Origin: Micromonospora sp. PLK6-60
Lineage (GTDB): Bacteria; Actinomycetota; Actinomycetes; Mycobacteriales; Micromonosporaceae
Length of the DNA stretch: 64,000 bases
Assembly (NCBI RefSeq): GCF_019890675.1
Contig: NZ_JAIOAA010000010.1
Span: 1 to 64,000 of the forward strand
Direction of reading: 5' to 3'
Under the pieces are notes generated by a model. The model was not told the origin of the DNA and searched no databases. It saw only the letters and a list, made by a program, of their open reading frames with translations. The position numbers and the translations under genes are program-made. Of this stretch, positions 49,644-57,297 are shown piece after piece (the first letter of the stretch is position 1; every line of letters starts with the position of its first letter).

Positions 49644-50372
49644 GTGACAGAGATGGTATCAAGCCGCTGCGCACCTAATCGCGGGCGAAAGATCTCTAGA
49701 GAGACGGTGGTGCGGCTTATCGCCGCAGGGGCGGGGTACTGCTATAAGCCCGCGTGTCCAATCGGCTCTCTTTGGCACGAGTTGGAAGACGGCCGAGCCG
49801 TTAAGCTGGCTGAAGTGGCACATATCGTAGCGGCGGGTGAGGGTGGACCTCGCAGCGACGTTGAGGCTACCGAAGCGGAACTAACCTCTTTTCAGAACTT
49901 AATTCTGCTGTGTCCGAACTGCCACAGCATTGTTGACGCCGCGCCGAGTCTGTATCCGGTGAGCTTGCTCAAGGAATGGAAGGACTCGCATGAAGCGCGC
50001 GTACGGGAGATTCTTGGAATCCAGACTTATGGGACCCGTGCCGAACTCCGGCGGTCCCTCGACCCTTATCTATCGGAGAATCGGCAGATATGGGAAACCT
50101 ATGGTCCTGATTCGGAGGCGGCCAATAGGACGCTATTCAGCGATGTGAGCGCAGCATGGCGGCGGGAAGTTGTTGCTCGGGTTCTGCCCAACAATGCCCG
50201 GATGCTCCGACTCCTCGAAGCCAACCAGGCGCTTCTAAACGAGCAGGAACGTCCGGTGGTGACCAGGCTACGAATGCACGTGAGAAGCATGGAGGACCGC
50301 CATCTTGGTGGGATCATCAATCCGGCAGCTCCCCGATTTCCCATAGAATTGAACAACCTGTTGCGGGATTAA
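49644..50372 (+). CDS. HNH endonuclease-domain protein
   Basis: A 242-residue protein. Residues about 30-115 are an HNH nuclease: CYKPAC, VAHIVAAGEGGPRSD (catalytic His) and NLILLCPNCHSIVD (Asn, zinc CxxC, His). The C-terminal ~120 residues are helical (LRRSLDPYLSENRQIWETYGPDSEAA, NARMLRLLEANQALLNEQERPVV) without a recognised domain; no SAVED domain is seen. GTG 49644 (or ATG 49653). First gene of a three-gene cassette between int and attR with lower GC than the AICE core. Confidence 0.78.
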   Translation: MTEMVSSRCAPNRGRKISRETVVRLIAAGAGYCYKPACPIGSLWHELEDGRAVKLAEVAHIVAAGEGGPRSDVEATEAELTSFQNLILLCPNCHSIVDAAPSLYPVSLLKEWKDSHEARVREILGIQTYGTRAELRRSLDPYLSENRQIWETYGPDSEAANRTLFSDVSAAWRREVVARVLPNNARMLRLLEANQALLNEQERPVVTRLRMHVRSMEDRHLGGIINPAAPRFPIELNNLLRD

Positions 50373-50394
50373 TGACACTTCATTGGAGGAATGA

Positions 50395-50808
50395 ATGCCT
50401 GAGTCCGGATACTACGCGAAGCGGCCGCGCCCACAGCATCGAGATTACTTAAGGAGGTATCTCGAAGCGAGAGACGTAGTCGAGACTGTCGAGGAGTTGG
50501 ACGACTTCCGGCTCGTTGTACGACGGCGAGGTATGTCCGGCGTCCGCGTCTACCTCACCAACTCGTATGAGATCGGCGTTGCCGATGTCGAAGAAATTCT
50601 CGCTGAGGCTCCTGAAACTACCTGCATCGTCTCTACCATGGACTACAATCACTACTCATCAGAGGCCAAAGCCCTGGCGACTGAGCGAGGCGTGGGCCTT
50701 TTCAAGGCAGTCGAGTTCCTTGGGGCGGTTTACTTTGATGGAGAAGCGTTTCTCGGGTATCTGTCTCCTGCTCAGCGTGAAGCGCTTCGCGGACGAAGTA
50801 GTTCCTAG
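50395..50808 (+). CDS. Unknown small alpha/beta protein (restriction-fold-like?)
   Basis: A 137-residue protein. I do not recognise the family. It has alternating strands and helices: DDFRLVVRRRGMSGVRVYLTNSYEIGVADV, TTCIVSTMDYNHYSSEAKALATERGVGLFKAVEFLGAV. The last part recalls the end of Mrr-like PD-(D/E)XK folds (strand, helix EAKALATERGV, strand), but no D...ExK site is visible. ATG 50395 is 22 bp after the HNH stop; its 3' end overlaps the NTase gene by 32 bp. Confidence 0.6.
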   Translation: MPESGYYAKRPRPQHRDYLRRYLEARDVVETVEELDDFRLVVRRRGMSGVRVYLTNSYEIGVADVEEILAEAPETTCIVSTMDYNHYSSEAKALATERGVGLFKAVEFLGAVYFDGEAFLGYLSPAQREALRGRSSS

Positions 50809-51094
50809 CGGTTGGTCCATATATGTATTTGGTAGCGCAGCTCGATGTCCTGGGCGCCCCGTGACGTGTGCGGGACAAGGTTCTAGGTCAGATGTTGATT
50901 TGTTGGTGGTTTATCCCTCGGGAAAAACCTCGGAAGCGATAGAAGCGCGAAGGCGTCTCAGCGCTAGCATGCAAGTCATTGGTGAGACGGCCGACATAGT
51001 TCTTCTCAATGAGCGGGAAGAGGGGGAGAGTCGGTTTGTAGAGCTTGAGCAAGCGCGCGTCCTGAAGCCTTGTTTCATTGCCCCTGTGGAGTAA
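50777..51094 (+). CDS. Minimal nucleotidyltransferase (MNT-type)
   Basis: A 105-residue protein with the polymerase-beta-like NTase core: IYVFGSAAR (GS loop), then SDVDLLVVYP (DxD metal site) after an unusually long loop, and ADIVLLNERE with a third acidic position. MNT proteins usually pair with HEPN toxins and modify them; here no HEPN gene is adjacent, and the partners are the HNH protein and the unknown protein. GTG 50777 is inferred from the frame; the start lies inside the previous gene, so it is coupled. Confidence 0.7.
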   Translation: MKRFADEVVPSGWSIYVFGSAARCPGRPVTCAGQGSRSDVDLLVVYPSGKTSEAIEARRRLSASMQVIGETADIVLLNEREEGESRFVELEQARVLKPCFIAPVE

Positions 51095-51325
51095 GAAGCA
51101 GGGCCCTGGTCCATCAACCCCGGTGCAGCTGGGGCCGATGAGGTAAGTGACAGAGCGTCGTCTGGAACCGTCATGCTGTTGGGGATCGTCGGGGGACCTG
51201 CAGGCTCCTTCGCTGAGCTGGTGTCGTGGGCGTGGGCAGATGGTGGGCGGTCGATCGCCAGCGGATGGATGCCCGAGGCGAAGCCGCAGCTCAGCCCGCC
51301 TGTAGCTGAGAAGGTCGCGGACGCC
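51095..51325. other. Gene-free right end of the AICE
   Basis: About 230 bp from the NTase stop to attR. It includes the 17-bp end repeat at 51232-51248 and no coding frame of interest. Confidence 0.6.
51232..51248 (+). repeat. 17-bp end repeat, right copy
   Basis: GTGGGCAGATGGTGGGC, identical to 32220-32236, same orientation, 77 bp from attR. Confidence 0.6.
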
Positions 51326-51404
51326 CTGTAAATCCGTCGCGAAAGCTTCAGAGGTTCGAATCCTCTACCCGCCACCAGGTGCGAGAACGGCCCCTGACCA
51401 GCAG
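51326..51404 (+). other. attR: partial tRNA-Tyr 3' copy
   Basis: Repeats 32071-32149 with two mismatches, from the anticodon loop to past the tRNA end including CCA. As the chromosomal side of the junction it should represent the original 3' end of tRNA-Tyr; the terminator hairpin (51386-51425) follows. No 5' half is present, so it is not a functional tRNA. Confidence 0.92.
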
Positions 51405-51491
51405 GAATGCTGATCGGGGGCCGTTGCGTTTGTCCGGCAGGATCCGGCTCGTCGGCTATCCACGAGAAGTGGTAGCGAGAGCGCTTCCGGG

Positions 51492-52400
51492 CTACATCCG
51501 CACTTGACGACGGCCTGCGATCGTGCCGGCTGCAAGCGTGCTCACCATGACCGCCGTAAGTACAAGGATCGTGGTGGTGGAAACCCCCAGTTCCCACCCT
51601 GCCTCTCTGAAATAGAGCTGGTAGCTCGCCTGCGCCAAGGCTGGCGCCAGGAGAAGCACCGAGGCGACGATCGGCAGCCGTGCATCGATGGGTGCGCCGA
51701 TGACGGCCAGGGCGGCGAACGCGTACAGGGACATCAGTGGCGCGTCGGACCAGCCGTTGATCGGGCTGGGCGTCAGCACCGCGACGGTCAGCGCCCCGAG
51801 GACTGGCCAGGCCCATGGCCTGGTCACCGGCGTTCGGGGTACGCGGACCAGCGGCAGCAGGGCGAGCGAGGCCAGCACCGCTGGCCAGAACCGGGGAACG
51901 ATCGCGCCTTGGAGGCTGTACACCGACCAGAGCGATTGGTTCCACCAGTTGGCCGACCAGAGTTGCGCCGCCAGGGTCAGTGTCGTGGCGGCGAATGCCA
52001 GCCGGTAGCTACCCCACGCCGCAGCGAAAAGCGCGGTGGTCAGCAGTGCCGGAATGACGATGAACCACCATGCGTCGGGCCGGTATGGGCCATCCGACAG
52101 CATCGTCGCCAGGAACGAGATCGGTCCCCCGGCCCACAGCGTCACGCCGTAGACGAGCAGGGGCAGCGCGGACAGGCGCAGCGCGGAGTGTCCCAGCGCT
52201 GACCGCGAGCCGAGGCGGTCGACACCGGTGCGGGCGCGGAGCCCGCCGACCACGAGCGCCGCCGCTTCGCGAAGGTCGGGCCGCCGCCGCTGGTCGGCCG
52301 TGGCGAGCAGGGTTTCGAGCATCTCGTCGGCGCGGTATCGCCGGTAGGCGCGGGGGTAGGCCCGCAGCAGCCACCGGTAGCGGCGTTCCAGCTCGGTCAT
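51492..52400 (-). CDS. Multi-helix membrane protein under PadR control
   Basis: A 302-residue protein. The N-terminus, MTELERRYRWLLRAYPRAYRRYRADEMLETLL, is a cytosolic permease-like N-domain common in PadR-linked membrane proteins; about eight hydrophobic helices follow. No catalytic motif. ATG 52400 overlaps the padR-like stop by 4 bp, so it is coupled to the regulator and is probably its target. Confidence 0.75.
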   Translation of the reverse strand: MTELERRYRWLLRAYPRAYRRYRADEMLETLLATADQRRRPDLREAAALVVGGLRARTGVDRLGSRSALGHSALRLSALPLLVYGVTLWAGGPISFLATMLSDGPYRPDAWWFIVIPALLTTALFAAAWGSYRLAFAATTLTLAAQLWSANWWNQSLWSVYSLQGAIVPRFWPAVLASLALLPLVRVPRTPVTRPWAWPVLGALTVAVLTPSPINGWSDAPLMSLYAFAALAVIGAPIDARLPIVASVLLLAPALAQASYQLYFREAGWELGVSTTTILVLTAVMVSTLAAGTIAGRRQVRM

Positions 52401-52753
52401 GCCGGCAGCACCCGACCCGGCGCCGGCGCCGCGCGGACGGAACGGTCCCGAACGACGCTCGCCGCCGCGGCCATCCGCTCCGCTTCCGCGCGCAGCGCGG
52501 ACATGCCTCGCGGGGTCAGCTGGTAGGTGCGGCGGGCGCGGCCGTTGACCACTGCTTCCTCGGCGACACGCACCATCTCTTCCCGGGCGAGCCGGTCCAG
52601 GGCGGCGTAGAGGGTGCCCGTCGTGAGGCGCACCCGGCCGTCGGACAACTCCTGCGCCCGCTTGACGATCGCGTAGCCGTGCAGCGGTTCGTCCTGCAAC
52701 GCGGCCAGGATGAAGTAGGTGGGTTCGCGCATCGACGCGAAGGATCCGGTCAT
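52397..52753 (-). CDS. PadR-family transcriptional regulator
   Basis: A 118-residue regulator with the PadR winged HTH: REPTYFILAALQDEPLHGYAIVKRAQELSDGRVRLTTGTLYAALDRLAREEMV and RRTYQLTPRGMSAL. The C-terminal dimer helix is short. ATG 52753; ATG 52732 is an alternative start. The upstream region carries GTCGAC and GTCGAT half-sites near 52757-52780 that may be its operator. Confidence 0.88.
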   Translation of the reverse strand: MTGSFASMREPTYFILAALQDEPLHGYAIVKRAQELSDGRVRLTTGTLYAALDRLAREEMVRVAEEAVVNGRARRTYQLTPRGMSALRAEAERMAAAASVVRDRSVRAAPAPGRVLPA

Positions 52754-52876
52754 GCCGTCGACATAAGCAGATGATCGACGTATAGGTCAAGACCTGGCAG
52801 GCGGCGCGCGGCCCCGCCGGCGCCACTGTCAGAAGCCGGGCAGCGACAATGGCCGATATCCGGGTACGGTCCTCCG

Positions 52877-53092
52877 GTGAATTCCGCTCCGCGGCGCGCC
52901 GCCACGGTCCGCCTGCTCGGCACCATGGCTCTGCTCGCCGGCTTCCTGGTCGCCATCATCACTCTGGGTAACGATGCCGGAGCGGTCGAGCCGTACGTGT
53001 TGGCGGCGTTGCTGGTGGTCGCCGGGGTCGGGTTCCGCATCGAGGCGGCGGTCAGCGAGTCCCGGACCGTCGGCCAACAGCCAGACCGCTGA
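52877..53092 (+). CDS. Small two-helix membrane protein
   Basis: A 71-residue protein with two hydrophobic helices (VRLLGTMALLAGFLVAIITLG and YVLAALLVVAGVGFRIEAAV) and charged ends. GTG 52877. No recognised family. Confidence 0.6.
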   Translation: MNSAPRRAATVRLLGTMALLAGFLVAIITLGNDAGAVEPYVLAALLVVAGVGFRIEAAVSESRTVGQQPDR

Positions 53093-53410
53093 CGAGGCCG
53101 CCGCCCGGCCGAGGAGGGAGCGTCGCAAGTGGACCGGACCGGCGGGGCCGGCCGAGCGAGCAGGGGGCATTCGGGCGGGTTGCCGGTATTCCGCCGATAG
53201 TGCCTATGGTCTGTGTGATCACCAGACGAACCAGGTGTGACGGGAGTGGCCGGTACGGGTATCACCTCGCCAGCCAGCCGGTCGGGACGTTCGGTCGGAC
53301 TTGCTGGTACCGAGGTGGAGCCGGGCCGGCGAGGACTTTGTTGCCCCTGCTGGTTATGGCACCATCGTGGAATCTCCACGCTTCGCACCCCTGTCGACAG
53401 GAGTACCAAG
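53093..53410. promoter_or_regulatory. Gene-free leader with possible promoter
   Basis: About 320 bp upstream of the small secreted peptide. TTGCCG (53180-53185), 19-bp spacer and TATGGT (53205-53210) could be a promoter, which would give a leader of about 190 nt. I looked for a c-di-GMP riboswitch because of the downstream gene and did not find the conserved core. No gene seen. Confidence 0.35.
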
Positions 53411-53590
53411 ATGTCTGGTCACAAGTTTGGCCGGCTGCTGGGAAGGACGCTCGCACTCGTCGCAGCCGCCGCGTTGGGTCTCAGCGTCGCCGGGGTGCTC
53501 GGTGAAGGTGACTTCCAGGCCAACGGGGTCGACTGGGGCGCGCCGGCATCTCACACGTACGTCATCTCGCCTGCCGTCGACGCTCGGTGA
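53411..53590 (+). CDS. Small secreted peptide upstream of the c-di-GMP enzyme
   Basis: A 59-residue protein with an N-terminal signal sequence (MSGHKFGRLLGRTLALVAAAALGLSVAG) and a short mature part, GEGDFQANGVDWGAPASHTYV. AGGAG is seven bases before ATG 53411. It ends 35 bp before the GGDEF-EAL gene, so it is probably co-transcribed. A ligand or sensor role is only a guess. Confidence 0.65.
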   Translation: MSGHKFGRLLGRTLALVAAAALGLSVAGVLGEGDFQANGVDWGAPASHTYVISPAVDAR

Positions 53591-53625
53591 GCGCTGCCGG
53601 GCGGCGGCGCCGCTGACGGGATGTC

Positions 53626-56154
53626 ATGGTTGCCTCCAAGGCCAAGCAGCGTCTCTCGAATGAGCACGCCTGGCTGATCACCGGTCCGCTGGCCGGCTTC
53701 GCGCTGGTGAGCGCGATCTTCTTCGCCCTGGGCACCCGGACCGAATTCGCCGAGTGGCCGATCGCGCTGCTGTTGCTGGCCCTCACGGTGGTCACCGAAA
53801 TCCCGGCGCTGAGCTTCGTCGTGCGCCGGCAGGCGGTCGTCGTCAGCCTGACCGAGATCCCGCTCGTCCTCGCGCTCTACTGGCTCTCGCCCCTGCTCGT
53901 CGTGCTGGTGATGACGGCGGCCACGGTGATCACCCAGCTCCAACGGCGGCACGGGCCGGCGAAGCTGTGGTTCAACGTGGCCAAGAGCGCCGCCGCCGCC
54001 TCGGTGGCGGTCCTGCTGGTCGTCGCCCTGCCAGCGGTCTCCGGGGTGGGCCCCGCGACCTGGGCCGTGACCTTCATAGCCGTCACCGCCTACAACGTGA
54101 TGAGCCTGGTCGCCGTGGTGGGAGTGATCACCCTGCTGCAGGGCTGGCAGGGCGGCCGGGAGACCGCCCGGACGGCGGTGCAGGTGCTCCTCACCGCGGT
54201 GGTGAACGTGACCATCGGCCTGGTCATCCTCATCGCGCTGACCACCACACCCTGGTCGGTGGTCCTGCTGCTCGCGCTGACCGTCGCCGGGGTCCTGCTC
54301 TACCGCTCCTACTCCCAGTTCCTCCGCCAGCACCGCACCCTCGGCGACATGTACGAGCTGACCCGGGTGATGGGGGAGGGCGGCGACGAGGGGCAGCTGG
54401 CCGACATCCTGCTGGGCCGGATCCGCGCCCTGATGCAGGCGGAGTACGCGACGCTCTGGCTGCCCGCCCAGGGCCGGCACCCGGAGGTGCTGCTCACCGC
54501 CCGGCTCGACGACAAGGGCCTGCTCGACGTCGCGGTCACCCCCGCCAAGCTGCGCGAGCAGGTGCGGGAGCGGGGGCGGCTGCTCGCGGTGGGCCGGGCG
54601 TTCGGCGACGCCGCGGAGTCCCGCGGGGAGCTGGACCGGGGGCACGTCAAGGATCTGATCATCGTGCCGCTGCGCTCCGGGCCGGTGGTGATCGGCACGC
54701 TGGAGGTGGTCAACCGGCTCAGCGACGTCGGTCGGTTCACCCCGGCCGACCTGCCGGTCTTCGAGACGGTGGCGGCGCACGCGGCGGTGGCCCTGGAGAA
54801 TTCCCGGCTGGTCGACCGGTTGCGCCACGACGCATACCACGACGCGCTCACCAAGTTGCCCAACCGGCGCCGGATCACCGGCGCGCTGGCGGAGGCGGTG
54901 AAGATCCGGGCGCCCGGTGAGGTGGTCGCGGTCCTGCTCTTCGACGTGGACGGGCTGCGGCAGGTAAACGAGTCGCTGGGGCACGCCGCCGGCGACAAGG
55001 TCCTCGCCGAGATGGGGGCGCGGCTGCGCGCCAGCGCGCCGTCCTCGGCCCTGGTGGGCCGCACCGGAGGCGACGAGTTCCTGGTCACCCTGCGGCTGGA
55101 GAGCGCCGAGGCGGCCCTGGAGCTGGCCGGGCAGCTACGTCGGCAGATCCGCGGCGAGCTGGCCTTCGACGCGATCACGCTCGACGTGGACACGGCGGTC
55201 GGGGTGGTCGTACACCCGGAGCACGGCAGCGATGCCGCGACCCTGCTGCAACGGGTCGACCTGGCCGCGAACGCGGCCAAGTCGGTGCCCGGCAGCGTCC
55301 AGCTGTTCAACCCGGCGCTGGAGTCGCGGTCGCTGCGCCGCCTCGGCCTCGCCGGCGACCTGCGTCGGGCGTTGGACGAGGGGGAGTTGGAGGTCTACTT
55401 CCAGCCCAAGGTAACGCTGCGGGACCGCCGGCTGGTCGGCGTCGAGTGCCTGGCCCGCTGGGAGCATCCGACCCACGGCGTGGTCGCGCCGGAGGACTTC
55501 GTCGCGGTGGCCGAGCACACCGGGCAGCTCGGCCGGCTCACCGAGGTGGTGCTCCGGGAGGGGCTGCGGCGCAGCCGGGACTGGGCGTCCGCCGAGCAGC
55601 CGCTCTCCGTCGCGGTCAACCTCTCCGCCCGTACGCTCACCGACCGGGACTTCCCGGACCGGGTCCGCGAGCTGCTCACCGAGTACGCGGTACCGCCCCA
55701 GCGGCTCACCTTCGAGATCCGGGAGGCCGGGGTGCTGGACGGCACGGACCGGCCGATCCCGACCCTGCGGCGGCTGCGTGACCTGGGCGTGCGTCTCTCG
55801 GTGGACGACTTCGGCACCGGTTCCTCCTCACTGGCCTACCTGCGCCGGCTGCCGGTGCACGAGGTGAAGGTCGACCGGTCGTTCGTGCAGGGGATGGCCA
55901 CCGACCCGGGAGACCTGGCGATCGTCAACGCGGTGGTCACGCTTTCCCAGCAGTTCGGCCTGGCGGTGGTGGCCGAGGGGGTGGAGAGCGAGTTGACCCT
56001 GGAGTTGCTGCAGGACATCGGGTGCGAGATCGGGCAGGGCTTCCTGTTCAGCCGCCCGCTGCCGTACGAGCGGCTGGAGGCCTGGTTCGGCGCCCAGGTG
56101 GACCCGGAATCGGTCGCCCCTGGCGAGCTCCCGAGGCTGCGCGTGGTGCCCTGA
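53626..56154 (+). CDS. Membrane GAF-GGDEF-EAL c-di-GMP synthase/phosphodiesterase
   Basis: An 842-residue protein. The N-terminal ~225 residues hold about seven membrane helices; a GAF-like domain is at about 250-400; the GGDEF domain has an intact GRTGGDEF near 480; the EAL domain has ECLARWEH near 606, VDDFGTG, EVKVDRS and VVAEGVES, so both active sites look complete. The protein can in principle make and degrade c-di-GMP; the direction depends on the sensor signal. ATG 53626. Confidence 0.92.
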   Translation: MVASKAKQRLSNEHAWLITGPLAGFALVSAIFFALGTRTEFAEWPIALLLLALTVVTEIPALSFVVRRQAVVVSLTEIPLVLALYWLSPLLVVLVMTAATVITQLQRRHGPAKLWFNVAKSAAAASVAVLLVVALPAVSGVGPATWAVTFIAVTAYNVMSLVAVVGVITLLQGWQGGRETARTAVQVLLTAVVNVTIGLVILIALTTTPWSVVLLLALTVAGVLLYRSYSQFLRQHRTLGDMYELTRVMGEGGDEGQLADILLGRIRALMQAEYATLWLPAQGRHPEVLLTARLDDKGLLDVAVTPAKLREQVRERGRLLAVGRAFGDAAESRGELDRGHVKDLIIVPLRSGPVVIGTLEVVNRLSDVGRFTPADLPVFETVAAHAAVALENSRLVDRLRHDAYHDALTKLPNRRRITGALAEAVKIRAPGEVVAVLLFDVDGLRQVNESLGHAAGDKVLAEMGARLRASAPSSALVGRTGGDEFLVTLRLESAEAALELAGQLRRQIRGELAFDAITLDVDTAVGVVVHPEHGSDAATLLQRVDLAANAAKSVPGSVQLFNPALESRSLRRLGLAGDLRRALDEGELEVYFQPKVTLRDRRLVGVECLARWEHPTHGVVAPEDFVAVAEHTGQLGRLTEVVLREGLRRSRDWASAEQPLSVAVNLSARTLTDRDFPDRVRELLTEYAVPPQRLTFEIREAGVLDGTDRPIPTLRRLRDLGVRLSVDDFGTGSSSLAYLRRLPVHEVKVDRSFVQGMATDPGDLAIVNAVVTLSQQFGLAVVAEGVESELTLELLQDIGCEIGQGFLFSRPLPYERLEAWFGAQVDPESVAPGELPRLRVVP

Positions 56155-56251
56155 GCTGCGGGTACGCGGTGTGGGGGGATCCGATTTCACCTGCCGAGGG
56201 GCGGTCGTGTACTGTTCTTCCTGCGCGACACCCCACGGGGTGATCAAGCAG

Positions 56252-56324
56252 GCCCCCTTAGCTCAGTCGGCAGAGCGTCTCCATGGTAAGGAGAAGGTCT
56301 ACGGTTCGATTCCGTAAGGGGGCT
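56252..56324 (+). tRNA. tRNA-Thr (GGT)
   Basis: Acceptor GCCCCCT/AGGGGGC, anticodon stem TCTCC/GGAGA with loop ATGGTAA (anticodon GGT), T-arm with TTCGATT. 73 nt, no encoded CCA. Confidence 0.96.
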
Positions 56325-56349
56325 CAAAGGGTCCGGCTGGACCCGCCAC

Positions 56350-56422
56350 GGCGGTGTAGCTCAGATGGCAGAGCAAGCGGCTCATAATCGCTGTGTCGCC
56401 GGTTCAAGTCCGGCCACCGCTA
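56350..56422 (+). tRNA. tRNA-Met (CAT), elongator
   Basis: Acceptor GGCGGTG/CACCGCT with a G-U end pair, anticodon loop CTCATAA (CAT), T-arm GCCGG-TTCAAGT-CCGGC. The G1-U72 pairing and the lack of three G-C pairs at the anticodon stem argue against an initiator. Confidence 0.93.
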
Positions 56423-56461
56423 CTCTCGTCCTCCGGGCTAACTCCCGGTGGTCGGTGGGAC

Positions 56462-56478
56462 GGGCGCCACAGGCGCCC
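56462..56478 (+). terminator. Short hairpin after tRNA-Met
   Basis: GGGCGCC-ACA-GGCGCCC, 7-bp perfect stem followed by CACTTT. Confidence 0.6.
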
Positions 56479-56481
56479 ACT

Positions 56482-56511
56482 TTGCATGTCTGCGACATCA
56501 GCGCGTAGGCT
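56482..56511 (+). promoter_or_regulatory. Promoter of rpmG
   Basis: TTGCAT (56482-56487), 18-bp spacer, TAGGCT (56506-56511), 45 bp before the rpmG start. Confidence 0.6.
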
Positions 56512-56555
56512 GATGCGCCGTAGTTGTTATCCGTTAGCGAGGAAGGCACTCCGCC

Positions 56556-56723
56556 GTGGCGAAGGCTACCGATGTCCGGCCGAAGATCACTTTGGCGTGT
56601 GTGGAGTGCAAGGAGCGCAACTACATCACGCGCAAGAACCGCCGTAACGACCCGGACCGCATCGAGCTGAAGAAGTTCTGCCCCCGGGACGGCAAGCACA
56701 CCATCCACCGCGAGACCCGCTGA
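56556..56723 (+). CDS. rpmG: 50S ribosomal protein L33
   Basis: A 55-residue L33: TDVRPKITLACVECKERNYITRKNRRN and KFCPRDGKHTIHRETR. The first zinc pair CVEC is kept, but the second pair is C-P-R-D, so one of the four zinc ligands is missing; it is intermediate between the Cys4 and Cys-free forms. GTG 56556 follows GAGGAAGG. Adjacent to tRNA genes and the secE-nusG-rpl cluster as is usual in actinobacteria. Confidence 0.95.
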   Translation: MAKATDVRPKITLACVECKERNYITRKNRRNDPDRIELKKFCPRDGKHTIHRETR

Positions 56724-56848
56724 TTCGCGGCCGGCGTCGCCGGCCCGGTCACCAGCAGCATCCGATCGCCGATCCGCGCGGCCGGCGGCCCACCCGGGCC
56801 GACCGCCCGTACGGATCGGCGATCTTTTCTGCGTGTAGGTTCGGCGGC

Positions 56849-57295
56849 ATGTCCCTGGACCCGTCCTTCGTCGGCCGCAGCTATCCGCCGACCGCCCCCT
56901 ACCAGGTGGGCCGAGAAAAGATCCGCGAGTTCGCCACCGCGATCGGCGCCACCGACGCCGCGCACCACGACCCGGCGGCCGCCCGCGCGCTCGGGCATCC
57001 GGACGTGGTCGCCCCGCCGACCTTCCCCCAGGTGCTCACCATGGCCGCGACCGCCCAGATCGTCGAGGACCCGGCGCTCGGCGTGGACTACCGCCGCGTC
57101 GTGCACGGCGACCAGCGCTTCGCGTACACCCGTCCGGTGGTGGCCGGCGACGAGCTGGTCTGCGTGAGCACCATCGACGAGGTCACCACCCGGGGCGGGC
57201 ACGGCTTCCTGACCACCCGCACCGAGGTCGCCACGGTCGCCGGCGAACCGGTGGTCACCGTCTGGTCCAAGATCGTCGTACGCGGGGAGGCGTGA
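56849..57295 (+). CDS. MaoC-type (HadA-like) dehydratase subunit
   Basis: A 148-residue hot-dog-fold protein: MSLDPSFVGRSYPPTAPYQVGREKIREFATAIG, APPTFPQVLTM, VVHGDQRFAYTRPVVAGDEL. It is the non-catalytic-type partner (UPF0336/HadA/C group) of (3R)-hydroxyacyl-ACP dehydratase in FAS-II-like fatty-acid elongation. The stop overlaps the region of the next gene's start. Family assignment is clear; whether the organism makes mycolate-like lipids is not implied. Confidence 0.88.
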   Translation: MSLDPSFVGRSYPPTAPYQVGREKIREFATAIGATDAAHHDPAAARALGHPDVVAPPTFPQVLTMAATAQIVEDPALGVDYRRVVHGDQRFAYTRPVVAGDELVCVSTIDEVTTRGGHGFLTTRTEVATVAGEPVVTVWSKIVVRGEA

Positions 57296-57297
57296 GC

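Larger units (their letters stand above)
32071..51404 (+). mobile_element. Actinomycete integrative and conjugative element (AICE, pSAM2 type) in tRNA-Tyr
   Basis: A 19.3-kb element between 79-bp att repeats. It carries the diagnostic AICE set: tyrosine integrase (47901), small HTH excisionase (47719), rolling-circle Rep (45953), FtsK/SpoIIIE-type conjugal translocase (43358), small spread-type proteins, and a GntR repressor (36857). Cargo is a BcgI-like restriction-modification pair, a GntR/glycosyltransferase pair, SLATT and RES proteins, and an HNH/NTase cassette. The cargo genes are visibly less GC-rich than the chromosome, consistent with transfer. All core genes look intact, so the element may still be mobile. 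Confidence 0.92.

Noticed and set aside
51326..51404. Second functional tRNA-Tyr
   Set aside because: It lacks the 5' acceptor, D-arm and half of the anticodon stem; it is the attR remnant.
53093..53410. c-di-GMP riboswitch upstream of the GGDEF-EAL operon
   Set aside because: The conserved GEMM core with its tetraloop receptor could not be found in this segment.
53551..54984. 477-codon minus-strand open frame
   Set aside because: His/Gln/Arg-rich antisense shadow of the GGDEF-EAL gene.
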